Source of the DNA: CAINVV01 sp963663675
Lineage (GTDB): Bacteria; Bacteroidota; Bacteroidia; Bacteroidales; Prolixibacteraceae
NCBI GenBank assembly: GCA_963663675.1
Contig: OY760498.1
Coordinates: 3,906,001 to 3,970,000, forward strand
DNA: 64,000 bases
Reading direction: 5' to 3'
Shown one piece after another: positions 1-7,878 of this stretch (its first letter is position 1; every line of letters starts with the position of its first letter). Position numbers and translations under genes: made by a program. The notes beneath the pieces were generated by a model, which saw nothing but the letters and a program-made list of their open reading frames with translations, searched no databases and was not told the DNA's origin.

Positions 1-2388
1 GTAGGTGAGTTCACGTCTTCTGTATGGCTGGTTGTAGAAGATCTGAAGAGCTGTCAACTCGTCCTTGTGCTGGTACATCCAGTCGGAAAATTCCGTCATG
101 ATCTCATTGGCTTTCTCCTGGTTCTCCTGGTCCCATCCGACATGGATCACCTCATCTGGATTGGCAGTGTCAATGATTTGCTCGAGTGCCTTCCTTACAT
201 TCTCGATGTACTGATTTAACTCTCCGTTGAATACCCTGGCAGCTTCGTTCTGAAGTTTTACCGTTTCAATCCTGATAGCTTCTTCTATGGTGTCCGGTGC
301 CTCCCCGACCAACTTTATTTTCACCCTGGACTCGATCTCTTCCAGTACATCCGGATTGTAGGCATCCAACAGCTCCTTCACTACCTGCTTTAGGCTTTTA
401 CCATCGGCCTTCTCTGCAAACTTCTTTTGCTCCTGAGGCTTGATCTGCTTGTCCAGCCTGGTGAGTCTATTGGCCAGGGAAGTGAACAACTCTTCATCCC
501 TCGCCCCCACGGCTATGGCCTGTAACAATTCTTTCAGGGGAACACCAGGTTTCTTTTCCAACGGTCTACTGTCCGTTTTCAGGCTTCTGGTGACTCCGAT
601 AGCATCCACAATGACAAAGTGATCCTTGGTTATCCTGGCTGTTGGTGTGACCTTCCTTAGGCTATCCAGATCTATGATCCTGGTACCTCGGCCTTTCATC
701 TGTTCAAAGTAATTCCTGCTCTTGACATCTCTCATAAACAGGAGACACTCCAGTGGTCGGATATCTGTCCCAGTAGCGATCATGTCCACTGTTACTGCTA
801 TCCTTGGATGGTAGCCGTTCCTGAACTGTGCCAGCGAACTCTTGGGATCTTCACCCTTCTCAGTCACTTTATCCTCAGCATCAGTTTTGTCTTTCCCTGA
901 ATTGTAGGTGATCTTTTTACAGAAGCGATTCTCTTCGCCAAATTCCTCTCTCACGATCCTGATTATATCATCGGCATGACTGTCAGTCTTGGCGAAGATC
1001 AAGGTCTTGGGAACCTCAAAAATGCCATCCTTGTCATACCTGTCCGGGAAGATTCCAGGTAGGTTATCCTTGAAGGCTCTGATGATCGTCCTGATCTGAT
1101 TTGGGTTAACCACATCCTTGTCAAGCTGCTGAGCGGAATAATCTTCTTCCTCGTCCTGTAAAGCCATTCTCTTCTTCCTGCTGAGCCTGTGCCTCAACTC
1201 GACATATTCACCCATCCGGATTGTTCCACCCTCTTTGGTCACCTTGGTGTCTATGATAAACACATCATAACCGACATTGACTCCGTCGGCTACAGCCATC
1301 TCATGGGAATATTCACTGACCAAGTTTTGATTAAAGTATCCGATGGTTCTCTTGTCTGGAGTAGCTGTCAGACCGATTTCAAAGGCATCGTAGTATTCCA
1401 GTACCTGTTTCCAGAGGTTGTAAATACTTCTGTGGCATTCATCGATCACGATGAAGTCAAAAAACTCGATGGGCATCTTAGGATCATACTCAATAGGGGG
1501 AATCACCTTGGCGTGGTATTTTCTTTCATTGGGATTTTCTTCCTCCAGCTGCTCATCCAGTTCTTCACCCTTAAGTATCGCATAGAGCCTTTGAATGGTG
1601 CTGATGCATACCTGGCTATCTGTGGCAATGTAGCTTGATTTTAATCGTTGTACCGAGTAGAGTTCAGTGAATTTCCGGTTATCATCACTCGGCAGGTATG
1701 ACATAAACTCCTGCTCTGCTTGTTCTCCGAGGTTCTTGGTATCGACAAGGAACAGGATTCTCTTTGCCTTGGCAAACTTGAGTAACCTGTATATGGTAGT
1801 AATGGCTGTAAATGTCTTACCAGAGCCTGTAGCCATCTGTATCAATGCCCTTGGCTTGTTCTCCTTGAATGAGGTTTCAAGGTTATTTATGGCATTGATT
1901 TGGCATTGCCTCAACCCGTCAGGCTTCAGTCCAGGGAGATCGTGCAATCTTGTCCTCAGGGATGTAACCTTCTTCTGCAACTCTCTCAGTGTTTCAGGCC
2001 GATGGAAACTGAATACCTCCCTGAATCTCGGTTTGGAATCATTGAAGTCTGAGAACCTGGTTAACTCGCCTGTGCTGATATAGATGTATGGAAGTGGTTG
2101 GTTCTTGAGATGCTTGAGTTTGGCATTGGCATATCCTTCAGACTGATCCTCATGCCAGTTTAACTTATGTCCTTCCTCCTCCCTCTTGGCTTCGATCACT
2201 CCACAAGGCTTCCCATCAACAAATAGTACATAATCAGCTGGGCCAACATCGGTGAGATACTCTTTTACCGCTACACCAGGACCTGCTTGTATGTTGACCT
2301 TCTTCATATCCTGAATAAGCCAGCCACAAGCGATTAGTTGCTTGTCAATGTGATCTCTGGCAATTTGCTCAGGGTTCTGGTTAGTCAT
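1..2388 (-). CDS. hsdR: Type I restriction endonuclease subunit R (HsdR), partial at left edge
   Basis: This is the motor and nuclease subunit of a type I restriction-modification enzyme. It would act with HsdM and HsdS, translocating DNA and cleaving unmodified DNA. Reading from the ATG at 2388, 796 codons are open to the window edge. The N-terminal third has a PD-(D/E)xK-like stretch, with a VGPADY segment followed by GVIEAK. A superfamily 2 helicase core follows, with Walker A ATGSGKT and a DECH box (IDECHR). The GLTATPDKR and ATGTDIRP motifs come next, and then a helical C-terminal region as in EcoEI-type R subunits. An upstream ATG in another frame meets a stop after four codons, so 2388 is the natural start. 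The end of the gene and any hsdM/hsdS lie outside the window to the left. The location beside an integrase and a tRNA suggests island cargo. Confidence 0.9.
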   Translation of the reverse strand, partial: MTNQNPEQIARDHIDKQLIACGWLIQDMKKVNIQAGPGVAVKEYLTDVGPADYVLFVDGKPCGVIEAKREEEGHKLNWHEDQSEGYANAKLKHLKNQPLPYIYISTGELTRFSDFNDSKPRFREVFSFHRPETLRELQKKVTSLRTRLHDLPGLKPDGLRQCQINAINNLETSFKENKPRALIQMATGSGKTFTAITTIYRLLKFAKAKRILFLVDTKNLGEQAEQEFMSYLPSDDNRKFTELYSVQRLKSSYIATDSQVCISTIQRLYAILKGEELDEQLEEENPNERKYHAKVIPPIEYDPKMPIEFFDFIVIDECHRSIYNLWKQVLEYYDAFEIGLTATPDKRTIGYFNQNLVSEYSHEMAVADGVNVGYDVFIIDTKVTKEGGTIRMGEYVELRHRLSRKKRMALQDEEEDYSAQQLDKDVVNPNQIRTIIRAFKDNLPGIFPDRYDKDGIFEVPKTLIFAKTDSHADDIIRIVREEFGEENRFCKKITYNSGKDKTDAEDKVTEKGEDPKSSLAQFRNGYHPRIAVTVDMIATGTDIRPLECLLFMRDVKSRNYFEQMKGRGTRIIDLDSLRKVTPTARITKDHFVIVDAIGVTRSLKTDSRPLEKKPGVPLKELLQAIAVGARDEELFTSLANRLTRLDKQIKPQEQKKFAEKADGKSLKQVVKELLDAYNPDVLEEIESRVKIKLVGEAPDTIEEAIRIETVKLQNEAARVFNGELNQYIENVRKALEQIIDTANPDEVIHVGWDQENQEKANEIMTEFSDWMYQHKDELTALQIFYNQPYRRRELTY

Positions 2389-2842
2389 TGGTCGGTCATC
2401 TGGAATGGGTTGGTTAAAAGTAGGTAAAAAATTCCAGCAAGACCAAGTCTTCAGCAAACTACCCTGAAAATTATATAAGTGGGAAATACAGCGACTTTTG
2501 AATCGTCTTACATTTTGAAAGTCAAGGCAACAGGGAATCCTTGCTTGTATGTAATGGATGGTACCTTTATTTTGGAACTACCCAAATCAGCAATGTATTT
2601 TTCTATGGATTTTCACCATGAAGAAGAATTACCACCTTCCCTGTAATGCCCTGATTTTCTTTATCATATCCCTAATTAATCTCTGATGTGAGCCATTCCA
2701 AGTCATGGTCTGATCGAGAATTTGTATTTTTTAGGACTCAAAATGTCCTCACAAATCACCTTCCCGCTGCACAGATGGACAGCAATTTCAGCCTATCACG
2801 ATGAATATCAGGCAGGTTACGACAATGACATGGCAAAAGGAA
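2389..2842. other. Intergenic stretch without a recognised gene
   Basis: About 450 bases separate hsdR from the replication-initiator gene. I found only very short open frames; the longest I noticed is a 22-codon frame at about 2618 on the plus strand. There is no repeat or RNA gene that I can support. The sequence upstream of 2388 presumably holds the hsdR promoter. Confidence 0.4.
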
Positions 2843-3772
2843 TCATACTTCAAACCGTGCTGCAGCTTTGATCTTTTGGTTTAGCTCTGAAATAAGATCA
2901 TTCTCAGCGGACGGATATTTCTCAGTTGCCTCCTCGCTAATGAATTTTCTCATTTCATAAGCATCCTTTTTTGAAATCTTCCCAGTTAATTGCATTTCCC
3001 TGATTTCACCCTGTAGTTTGTCAACACCGATTTGCTGTACATGCATTAAAGACAGCTCCTTGATTAGATCTCGCTTGGTTCTGATTTCTGAGAGTGACCC
3101 AATTGAGCTTTTGTTTTTCTCAATGGATTTGTATTCACTCCTCCATAGATGGCATAACTCCTCAAAAAAGGATCGATCCAGGAGATTTTTCACTTGCAGT
3201 TCCTGAACTTTGAACTGCCTTGATAACTTTTTCATAAACCTCAACTCGTATCTCAGGACATTCTTCCCGTCAAAATAGGGTGGGATAAACATCCTCTTGC
3301 TTTTCATCTCTTTGATTTTGTCGTAGAACAGCAATATTTTCTCCTCCGTCTGGTAGTATATGCCATTGTTCTGTTCTTGCCTTTTAAAGCGTGATTTCTG
3401 GCCAAAATGGGCCAGATAGGCCTCAACTGGATGACGGAGTAAAATGTTCCCGGAGAAATCAAACCTCGATACCCTTCCTTCCTCGATGGGGAAATTGAGC
3501 ATGTCGCCCAACTGGTGAATAGCGCCTGAAACCTCTTTGAAGGTAAAAGGGGACAGGTTTTCCTGTTGAGCAAATACCTGAATGCTTCCCTCAATAGAAA
3601 TTCTGTCCTGTCTCAATACCAAATAAAGATTTCTGAGATTCCCTTTCACAAATTCACCTGACTGGTCAAGTCCACTTGATTTCAATACTAACCCTTCAGG
3701 AAGGTGATTAAGGAAATTCAATGTCAGATCATATCCCTTGGTTAGTATTATTTTGAGCGTATCATAGTTCAT
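2843..3772 (-). CDS. Phage/plasmid replication initiator, gene II/CRI-like
   Basis: The 309-residue protein resembles replication initiators of the phage CRI/gene II family, which start rolling-circle replication of filamentous phages and small plasmids. The supporting pattern is a central SRFDFSGN strand, a K/R-rich FKRQEQNNGIYYQ segment, FYDKIKEM, and then VLRYELRFMKKLSRQFK. This order recurs in Bacteroidota phage-type initiators as I know them. The C-terminal half is charged and helical. The gene lies 79 bases downstream of the unknown 158-residue gene and shares its orientation with the HTH gene, so the three probably form one operon. The family call rests on pattern memory, and I did not identify the catalytic tyrosine with certainty. 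The presence of this gene argues that the island is a replicating integrative element, not a passive genomic island. Confidence 0.6.
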   Translation of the reverse strand: MNYDTLKIILTKGYDLTLNFLNHLPEGLVLKSSGLDQSGEFVKGNLRNLYLVLRQDRISIEGSIQVFAQQENLSPFTFKEVSGAIHQLGDMLNFPIEEGRVSRFDFSGNILLRHPVEAYLAHFGQKSRFKRQEQNNGIYYQTEEKILLFYDKIKEMKSKRMFIPPYFDGKNVLRYELRFMKKLSRQFKVQELQVKNLLDRSFFEELCHLWRSEYKSIEKNKSSIGSLSEIRTKRDLIKELSLMHVQQIGVDKLQGEIREMQLTGKISKKDAYEMRKFISEEATEKYPSAENDLISELNQKIKAAARFEV

Positions 3773-3851
3773 GGTTACAAAATTTTGGTACTAAACCTGC
3801 TTAACATAGGGAGAATGAGAGAGGGGAGATAAATCCCCCCTCTTTCAACCA

Positions 3852-4328
3852 TCAAAAATTCAACTCTGAATCAATTGCCAATGCTCTGATCATCTCAATT
3901 TCATGATCGAGTTCACCATCTACCAACTCGTACCAGAGGTTCTTCCTGTTGAGTTTCTGTCCACGGCTAATAAATAACTCAATGCAGGTAATGCCCTTCT
4001 CTCTATAATCTGCATTGAAGACCATCAGGCAGGCATCCTTGGTGCCGTTGATGTCACCATAAGCAAAAGGTTTTGCAGGATCTGGAATGTGAACACTGCT
4101 AATGTTTACACTTCCTTTAGTAATGGCCATGTCTGGACTCTCTTCTCCCTTCCACTTTTGGGGTCTCGGGACAAAATTAAAGGACATTCCTCCCGGATTG
4201 GGTTTGCCTTTATTAATCAGCAGAAGCTGAAAAGGGTTGTACTTGAAGGTCGCCCGGAGAATCTCAAATCGATATTTAGCAGTTGCCTCATTTAGCCTTA
4301 CTCCTTTATAGTAATCGGTAAGAATCAT
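3852..4328 (-). CDS. Unknown protein of the integrated element
   Basis: I do not recognise this 158-residue protein. It is predicted soluble, with no signal peptide or membrane segment. It contains a FEILRATFKYNPFQLLLINK segment and a central NFVPRPQKWKGEE loop, and it ends in an acidic helix (DHEIEMIRALAIDSE). Its ATG overlaps the stop of the upstream HTH gene by four bases (ATGA, 4325-4328), which implies translational coupling. The replication-initiator gene follows 79 bases downstream. Sitting between an HTH regulator and a rolling-circle-type initiator, it could be an accessory replication protein such as a single-strand DNA-binding factor. That is inference from position only. Confidence 0.6.
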   Translation of the reverse strand: MILTDYYKGVRLNEATAKYRFEILRATFKYNPFQLLLINKGKPNPGGMSFNFVPRPQKWKGEESPDMAITKGSVNISSVHIPDPAKPFAYGDINGTKDACLMVFNADYREKGITCIELFISRGQKLNRKNLWYELVDGELDHEIEMIRALAIDSELNF

Positions 4329-4624
4329 GACCTACGTCCTTTCTGATTGAGGGTGAGGTGGGAAATCGCTTTCGCTTCCATCTCCTCTGACGTTGCTACC
4401 CTGTTCTGTCTCAACCATTCTTCAAGTTCTTCCCTATCAAAATAGACCATCTTCCCCCGGGGTTTGTAATGAGGAATGGACCTGGACATGGTAAGTTTGT
4501 ACAGGTGGCTTTTGCTTACACCCATGTAAGTGGCCGTTTCTTCAAAAGTCAGGACATTTTTTGCCTTCAAAAATCCAAGGACGATTGCCTGGTCGTTGTT
4601 GTCCAACTGATTTTTTAAACTCAT
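4325..4624 (-). CDS. Excisionase-family helix-turn-helix DNA-binding protein
   Basis: This 99-residue protein has a central MerR/excisionase-type HTH of about 50 residues. The pattern is LTFEETATYMGVSKSHLYKL, a basic turn (HYKPRGKMVYFD), and REELEEWLRQNR. This is the usual form of Bacteroidota mobile-element excisionase or regulator proteins. It is the first gene of the leftward set HTH - unknown - replication initiator. It begins 114 bases from a perfect 22-bp palindrome (4739-4760) that could be its operator. Probable roles are control of element gene expression and excision directionality together with the integrase at 6434-7567. Confidence 0.8.
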   Translation of the reverse strand: MSLKNQLDNNDQAIVLGFLKAKNVLTFEETATYMGVSKSHLYKLTMSRSIPHYKPRGKMVYFDREELEEWLRQNRVATSEEMEAKAISHLTLNQKGRRS

Positions 4625-4960
4625 TTGATAAAATTTTAAAAATTAATAAAATGGGCTTTGAAAGGCTCTTTCTTGCCCATTAGACTCTCAAGAATCTAAG
4701 GGTAAAGGAACTGAAGAAGGGATAAGAAAAAGGAGCAATTATCACTCAATTGAGTGATAAAAAGCCTAATAAGAGATATGAATGAATAGATGATATATTC
4801 AGATTATGAGAGCGTTAAGTCACATAAATTGGAGTCATGCAACCCAATCTGGAGGGAATTACCCAAAAAGGTATAATTATTTATACACTTATCTCAGGTT
4901 GAATCATCTCAGAGGCCTTGTCTGATGCAAAATTCACATCAATTACTTTTACTCTTGAAT
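4625..4960. promoter_or_regulatory. Divergent intergenic region of the island
   Basis: This stretch separates the leftward HTH operon from the rightward duplicated cassette, so it must hold both promoters if both are transcribed. It contains the 22-bp palindrome at 4739-4760 and is AT-rich. I cannot assign a TAnnTTTG box with confidence. Confidence 0.4.
4739..4760. promoter_or_regulatory. Perfect 22-bp palindrome, candidate operator
   Basis: The arms TTATCACTCAA and TTGAGTGATAA are exact reverse complements with no spacer. The site lies between divergent genes, 114 bases upstream of the HTH gene start and about 200 bases upstream of the first cassette frame. A spacerless dyad is better suited to binding a dimeric protein than to forming an RNA hairpin. 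No poly-T tract of terminator length follows on either strand. Confidence 0.5.
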
Positions 4961-5377
4961 ATGGATACCTTGCATATCATCCAGGAACATGCTACCTTAG
5001 TCCTAAGAAATGGGTTTGCTGTCACCTGGAGTGGAGATCTCAATGCCGATGGCATGCAATGGGAGAAGCAAATTTCCTTACTGGCATATATTTTCTTACC
5101 ATTTAATTTCAGGGATGATGTCACAGATGCACTCGGTAGTAGTATCAACCCCAGACGGAATGAGGTTTTATTACAGCCTGAGTCCGAGGGAGTACGACCT
5201 GTATCAGGAAAAGACCTCGAAGAGGATGTCTCCGCAGGTGGTGATCAAGCAATTGAAGGCTCTGGAGAAATATCTTCCAATGAGCGAAGAGGATCAGAAA
5301 TGGATGTTTCTGAACATCGAGGACATTCACTGGAGTTGGGTGAGCAAAGACCTGAGGGAGGGAGTTTCCAAAGATGA
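4961..5377 (+). CDS. Possible small gene A1 of the duplicated cassette, boundaries uncertain
   Basis: The first 50 or so codons from the ATG at 4961 (MDTLHIIQEHATLVLRN...) are matched in the same frame by a degenerate second copy at 5725-5856, which suggests that this segment once coded for protein. In this copy the frame runs on to 5377, overlapping gene B1 in another frame. In the second copy the aligned frame ends at a TAA at 5854. The read-through here therefore probably results from a small length change, and the true product may be only about 50-55 residues. I do not recognise it, and it may be a remnant. Confidence 0.25.
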   Translation: MDTLHIIQEHATLVLRNGFAVTWSGDLNADGMQWEKQISLLAYIFLPFNFRDDVTDALGSSINPRRNEVLLQPESEGVRPVSGKDLEEDVSAGGDQAIEGSGEISSNERRGSEMDVSEHRGHSLELGEQRPEGGSFQR

Positions 5378-5417
5378 AATAAACAAGGAGATAGCAATTT
5401 GGGATAAGTCCTTGTAA
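5115..5417 (+). CDS. Unknown small protein B1, first copy in tandem duplication
   Basis: This 100-residue soluble protein has no recognised family. It begins MMSQMHSVVVSTPDGMRFYY and contains LPMSEEDQKWM, then HWSWVS, and a C-terminal VSKDEI helix. It aligns without gaps to gene B2 (5884-6186) with about 59 identical positions of 100, counted by eye. I chose the double ATG at 5115 because the homology starts there and both copies then have exactly 100 codons. The frame is open further upstream to an ATG at 5010, but that part is not conserved. Gene C1 follows 31 bases downstream. The pair lies on the plus strand inside the island, opposite to the integrase and replication genes. Possible roles include a defence, anti-defence or toxin-antitoxin function, but the sequence alone does not show which. 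Confidence 0.6.
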   Translation: MMSQMHSVVVSTPDGMRFYYSLSPREYDLYQEKTSKRMSPQVVIKQLKALEKYLPMSEEDQKWMFLNIEDIHWSWVSKDLREGVSKDEINKEIAIWDKSL

Positions 5418-5448
5418 TAACTTCATAAGTTAACAAATATACGGTCGG

Positions 5449-5661
5449 ATGACGTTAAACCAAGAATTGCAGAAGTTACCAGAGGAATACAGATCCCAAG
5501 CAGAGCAAGATCTGACATTAGACAAACTGATATTCAAGGGAAAATCGCTGACTCAGGAAAACTATCGGAACGAGGCGTTTCGTGGTTTGGGCAGGCAGGC
5601 AACATTTGAGGATGAGGATCTGCTAATTCCCTACTGGGTTGAACTTCTCCCAGTGAAGTAG
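5449..5661 (+). CDS. Unknown small protein C1, first copy in tandem duplication
   Basis: This 70-residue acidic protein has no recognised domain. It begins MTLNQELQKLPEEYRSQ, has a central LTQENYRNEA segment and ends in PYWVELLPVK. It aligns over its full length with C2 (6218-6430) at about half identical positions, including KLP, EYRSQ, LTQ, NY and a C-terminal P-W-LP pattern. It follows gene B1 by 31 bases. Conservation of both reading frames after clear divergence of the copies indicates that B and C are real and selected as proteins. Confidence 0.55.
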   Translation: MTLNQELQKLPEEYRSQAEQDLTLDKLIFKGKSLTQENYRNEAFRGLGRQATFEDEDLLIPYWVELLPVK

Positions 5662-5724
5662 ACGATGAAGTAGTATATGCTTATCCTTGAGCATTAACCT
5701 CTCTAAGATGATACAGATAACAGT

Positions 5725-5856
5725 GATGCAGATTTTGGTAATGAAATCCAGGAACAAGCCACCTTTCTTCTCAGAAACGAGAATGCTGTTACCTAGATTG
5801 GATATCTCAATGCTGAAAACATGCAAAAGGAGAAAGCATTCATCCAAACCGCCTAA
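5725..5856 (+). pseudogene. Degenerate second copy of gene A (A2)
   Basis: The frame DADFGNEIQEQATFLLRN aligns with the A1 frame (IIQEHATLVLRN). It has a TAG at 5794-5796 where A1 has a tryptophan codon, and it ends at a TAA at 5854. There is no start codon at the equivalent of 4961. I read this as a decayed copy left by the cassette duplication. Confidence 0.35.
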
Positions 5857-5883
5857 ATATTTACACACCAATTAATTTCAGGG

Positions 5884-6186
5884 ATGATGTCACAAATGCA
5901 CTCGATAGTAGTATCAACCCCAGACGGAATGAGGTTTTATCACAGTCTGGAACAGAAGGAGTACGATCTGTATCAGAGGTTAACTCAGAAGGGGTACGCT
6001 CCATTCATAGCGATTCGGAATCTGAAGGTTCCAGAGGCATTTCTGCCAATGAGCCAAGAGGATCAGGATTGGATGCTGAACAACGTGGACAGTCTTCACT
6101 GGAGTTGGGTGAGCAACAACCTGAGGAAGCAAGTTTCAAAAGACGAGATACTCTGGAAGATAGAAGAATTGGAGATGACCTTGTAA
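5884..6186 (+). CDS. Unknown small protein B2, second copy in tandem duplication
   Basis: This 100-residue paralogue of B1 has the same start (MMSQMHSIVVSTPDGMRFYH) and the same length, and it keeps EYDLYQ, LPMS-EDQ-WM, HWSWVS and VSKDEI. Differences are spread along the protein, mainly in residues 35-52 and the last 10. No known domain is apparent. It is followed by C2 after 31 bases, exactly as in copy 1, so the two-gene unit was duplicated as a block and both copies were then maintained. Confidence 0.6.
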   Translation: MMSQMHSIVVSTPDGMRFYHSLEQKEYDLYQRLTQKGYAPFIAIRNLKVPEAFLPMSQEDQDWMLNNVDSLHWSWVSNNLRKQVSKDEILWKIEELEMTL

Positions 6187-6217
6187 TTACTATTTCAGAA
6201 AATAAATTTACCACTCG

Positions 6218-6430
6218 ATGACGTTAGAACAAGAGGTACTGAAGCTTCCGATGGAGTACAGATCCCAAGTTGGGCAAGATCCGATAGTAAGAACGCTGAT
6301 CCGTCACAATCAGCCATTGACGCAGAAAAATTACCTGATCGAGGCGGTCAACGGAATGTCACAGACTCCTACTCAGGAGACATTGGACTTCCTGACTCCA
6401 GACTGGTTGAGCATCCTGCCGAAGAAGTAA
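6218..6430 (+). CDS. Unknown small protein C2, second copy in tandem duplication
   Basis: This 70-residue paralogue of C1 begins MTLEQEVLKLPMEYRSQ and ends LTPDWLSILPKK. It ends only three bases before the stop codon of the convergent integrase gene, leaving no room for a terminator between them. Function unknown. Its divergence from C1 is greater than that of B2 from B1. Confidence 0.55.
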   Translation: MTLEQEVLKLPMEYRSQVGQDPIVRTLIRHNQPLTQKNYLIEAVNGMSQTPTQETLDFLTPDWLSILPKK

Positions 6431-6433
6431 TGA

Positions 6434-7567
6434 TTAGAAATCGTACTCAGGAAGAGCATTCACAGCCTTCTTTTTCAACTCATCTACTACTCTTGTATAT
6501 TTTTCTGTATGCTTGAGGGATGTATGGCCAAGGGTACTGGAAACGGTCTTGATATCAGGCTTCTCAGCACTCGTCAGCAGGTTAACAGCAAAGGAGTGGC
6601 GGGCACAATGCCAGGTGATATGCTTGTTTATCTCGGCACGCTTTACCCATGCATCCAAAGTGCCATTGCAGCCATTCAGGGTAGGAAGTTCAAATACCAG
6701 GGTATTTGGATCTCCCGCTTCACCGATTATCTTCCGTGCCGTCAAATTGAGATCTACCATTACAGGCTTGCCCGTTTTGGCTTGGTCAACCTTCATTTTA
6801 CCGGTAGCGAAATCAATACTTGAGTAGGTCAGTGCAGCAACATCACAAAACCTCAATCCTGTGCAACAGCAAAGGATAAATGCCCTTTTGATATTGGGAT
6901 TTTGACACGGTGTTTGGGCCAGCAACTTGATCTCATCATTGCTCAGAATATCTTTTCTGAGACCCTCAGTCGTTTTATATACTACTCCAACTGCTGGGCT
7001 GTTTGCAATTATTCCTCTTTCCACAGCATACTTCAGGATCTTTTTAAACCGTTTGAAGTAGCTATGGCCACCTTCCCCCGTGCTTTTCTCTTTCAGGTAC
7101 TCGACAAAACGAACCATCATCGTTTTGTCTATCTTGGTAAGTAAGAGGGCACCAAACTTGACACCAGGCATCTTGGCAGTCAGGAAGTCCTTGAATCGCT
7201 CATTTACGGCCTGGATCATCCTCAGGTCCCTCTTTGTATAGCTCTTAATATAGCTTTTCACAAAGTCCTGGTAAAGTACTTTTTGCTTAGTAGGTGCAAC
7301 TAATCCAAAAGCTGAGTGGTTCATTTCGCTTTCTCTCTGAGTCCTGATTGTTTCAGCAAGTTCCAACGTTTCTTTGTTACTCAAGCGATCGGCAGGTGTC
7401 CGGGGATTGGCGTTGACATAGAGTTTCAGAAACTCATAGGATCGGACCCCATCCCGGTAAATATCAAGGTATAAGCTCAGGTTGTCATTGGCCAATTTCT
7501 TCTCCCTCAGGACAACATTGTTCTTTTTTGTACCTTTCCTTTTAATTTTCTCAACTTTTTTACTCAT
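6434..7567 (-). CDS. Tyrosine recombinase/integrase of the island
   Basis: This phage-type integrase, about 377 residues from the preferred start, inserts and excises the element. An N-terminal Arm/SAM-like region precedes the core-binding domain (around VLYQDFVKSYIKSYTKRD). The catalytic domain shows the conserved arginine in CTGLRFCD, HCARHSF supplying the H-x-x-R pair, LGHTSLKHTEKYTRV with the second histidine and the nucleophilic tyrosine, and a lysine in the beta-hairpin (DQAKTGKPV). The frame is open upstream to 7648, but the basic MSKKVEKIKRK start at 7567, preceded by an A-rich stretch, is more plausible. The gene points away from tRNA-Leu(CAA), 190 bases away, the usual layout for an element inserted at a tRNA 3' end. 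Confidence 0.93.
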   Translation of the reverse strand: MSKKVEKIKRKGTKKNNVVLREKKLANDNLSLYLDIYRDGVRSYEFLKLYVNANPRTPADRLSNKETLELAETIRTQRESEMNHSAFGLVAPTKQKVLYQDFVKSYIKSYTKRDLRMIQAVNERFKDFLTAKMPGVKFGALLLTKIDKTMMVRFVEYLKEKSTGEGGHSYFKRFKKILKYAVERGIIANSPAVGVVYKTTEGLRKDILSNDEIKLLAQTPCQNPNIKRAFILCCCTGLRFCDVAALTYSSIDFATGKMKVDQAKTGKPVMVDLNLTARKIIGEAGDPNTLVFELPTLNGCNGTLDAWVKRAEINKHITWHCARHSFAVNLLTSAEKPDIKTVSSTLGHTSLKHTEKYTRVVDELKKKAVNALPEYDF

Positions 7568-7710
7568 CTTTTCTTTTGTTAAGTTGTTGTATTCAAATGT
7601 AGTAACAAAATGAGTAAAAAGCAAATTCCGGTAACGAAATAGCAACAAAAAGTAACAGAAAAAGGGAAATCAAGTGATGTGAAGATCAGGCAAACCTTCT
7701 GAAACCTCAA

Positions 7711-7745
7711 TAAAAAAAGGACTTTGATTTCTCTTCAAAGTCCTT
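7711..7745 (-). terminator. Intrinsic terminator downstream of tRNA-Leu
   Basis: On the minus strand an 11-bp stem (AAGGACTTTGA with its complement, 7-base loop) is followed by a run of seven or more T. It lies 12 bases beyond the tRNA CCA end and would stop tRNA transcription before the integrase gene. Confidence 0.8.
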
Positions 7746-7757
7746 GTTCTACTGGTG

Positions 7758-7844
7758 TGGTACCCGGGGCGGGAATCGAACCCGCACGATATTGCTATCA
7801 CTGGATTTTGAGTCCAGCGCGTCTACCAATTCCGCCACCCGGGC
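7758..7844 (-). tRNA. tRNA-Leu (anticodon CAA)
   Basis: The 87-base minus-strand gene folds as a type II tRNA. It has a GCCCGGG acceptor strand pairing with CCCGGGT, an anticodon stem CTGGA/TCCAG with loop CTCAAAA giving anticodon CAA, and a long variable arm. The T-loop is GGTTCGATTCC and the 3' CCA is encoded. It reads UUG leucine codons. It is the probable attachment gene for the neighbouring integrase. Confidence 0.95.
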
Positions 7845-7870
7845 GTTGGTATGCTTTTCTCAACGCGGAG

Positions 7871-7878
7871 CAAAGATA
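7871..7878 (-). promoter_or_regulatory. Bacteroidota-type -7 box of the tRNA-Leu promoter
   Basis: On the minus strand TATCTTTG matches the TAnnTTTG consensus exactly and lies 27 bases upstream of the mature tRNA 5' end. The -33 element is not clear. Confidence 0.55.

Larger units (their letters stand above)
4961..6430 (+). repeat. Diverged tandem duplication of a three-frame cassette (A-B-C)
   Basis: Copy 1 spans about 4961-5661 and copy 2 about 5725-6430, with a period near 760-770 bases. The most conserved block lies around the B start codon, where ATTTCAGGGATGATGTCACA-like sequence and the following 50 bases are almost identical. B and C remain intact and of equal length in both copies, while A is broken in copy 2. 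Confidence 0.75.

Noticed and set aside
440..2083. Plus-strand open frames at 440-622, 1189-1638 and 1667-2083.
   Set aside because: They lie antisense to the continuous hsdR reading frame, whose helicase motifs are clear.
4739..4760. The 22-bp palindrome as a transcription terminator.
   Set aside because: It is spacerless, AT-rich and lies between divergent gene starts, so an operator is more likely.
5010..5114. N-terminal extension of gene B1 to the ATG at 5010.
   Set aside because: The second copy has stop codons in the equivalent segment and homology begins at the double ATG at 5115.
7717..7844. Attachment-site direct repeat of the tRNA-Leu 3' end within the island.
   Set aside because: I could not find a second copy of the tRNA end in positions 1-7700. 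The left boundary is probably outside the window.
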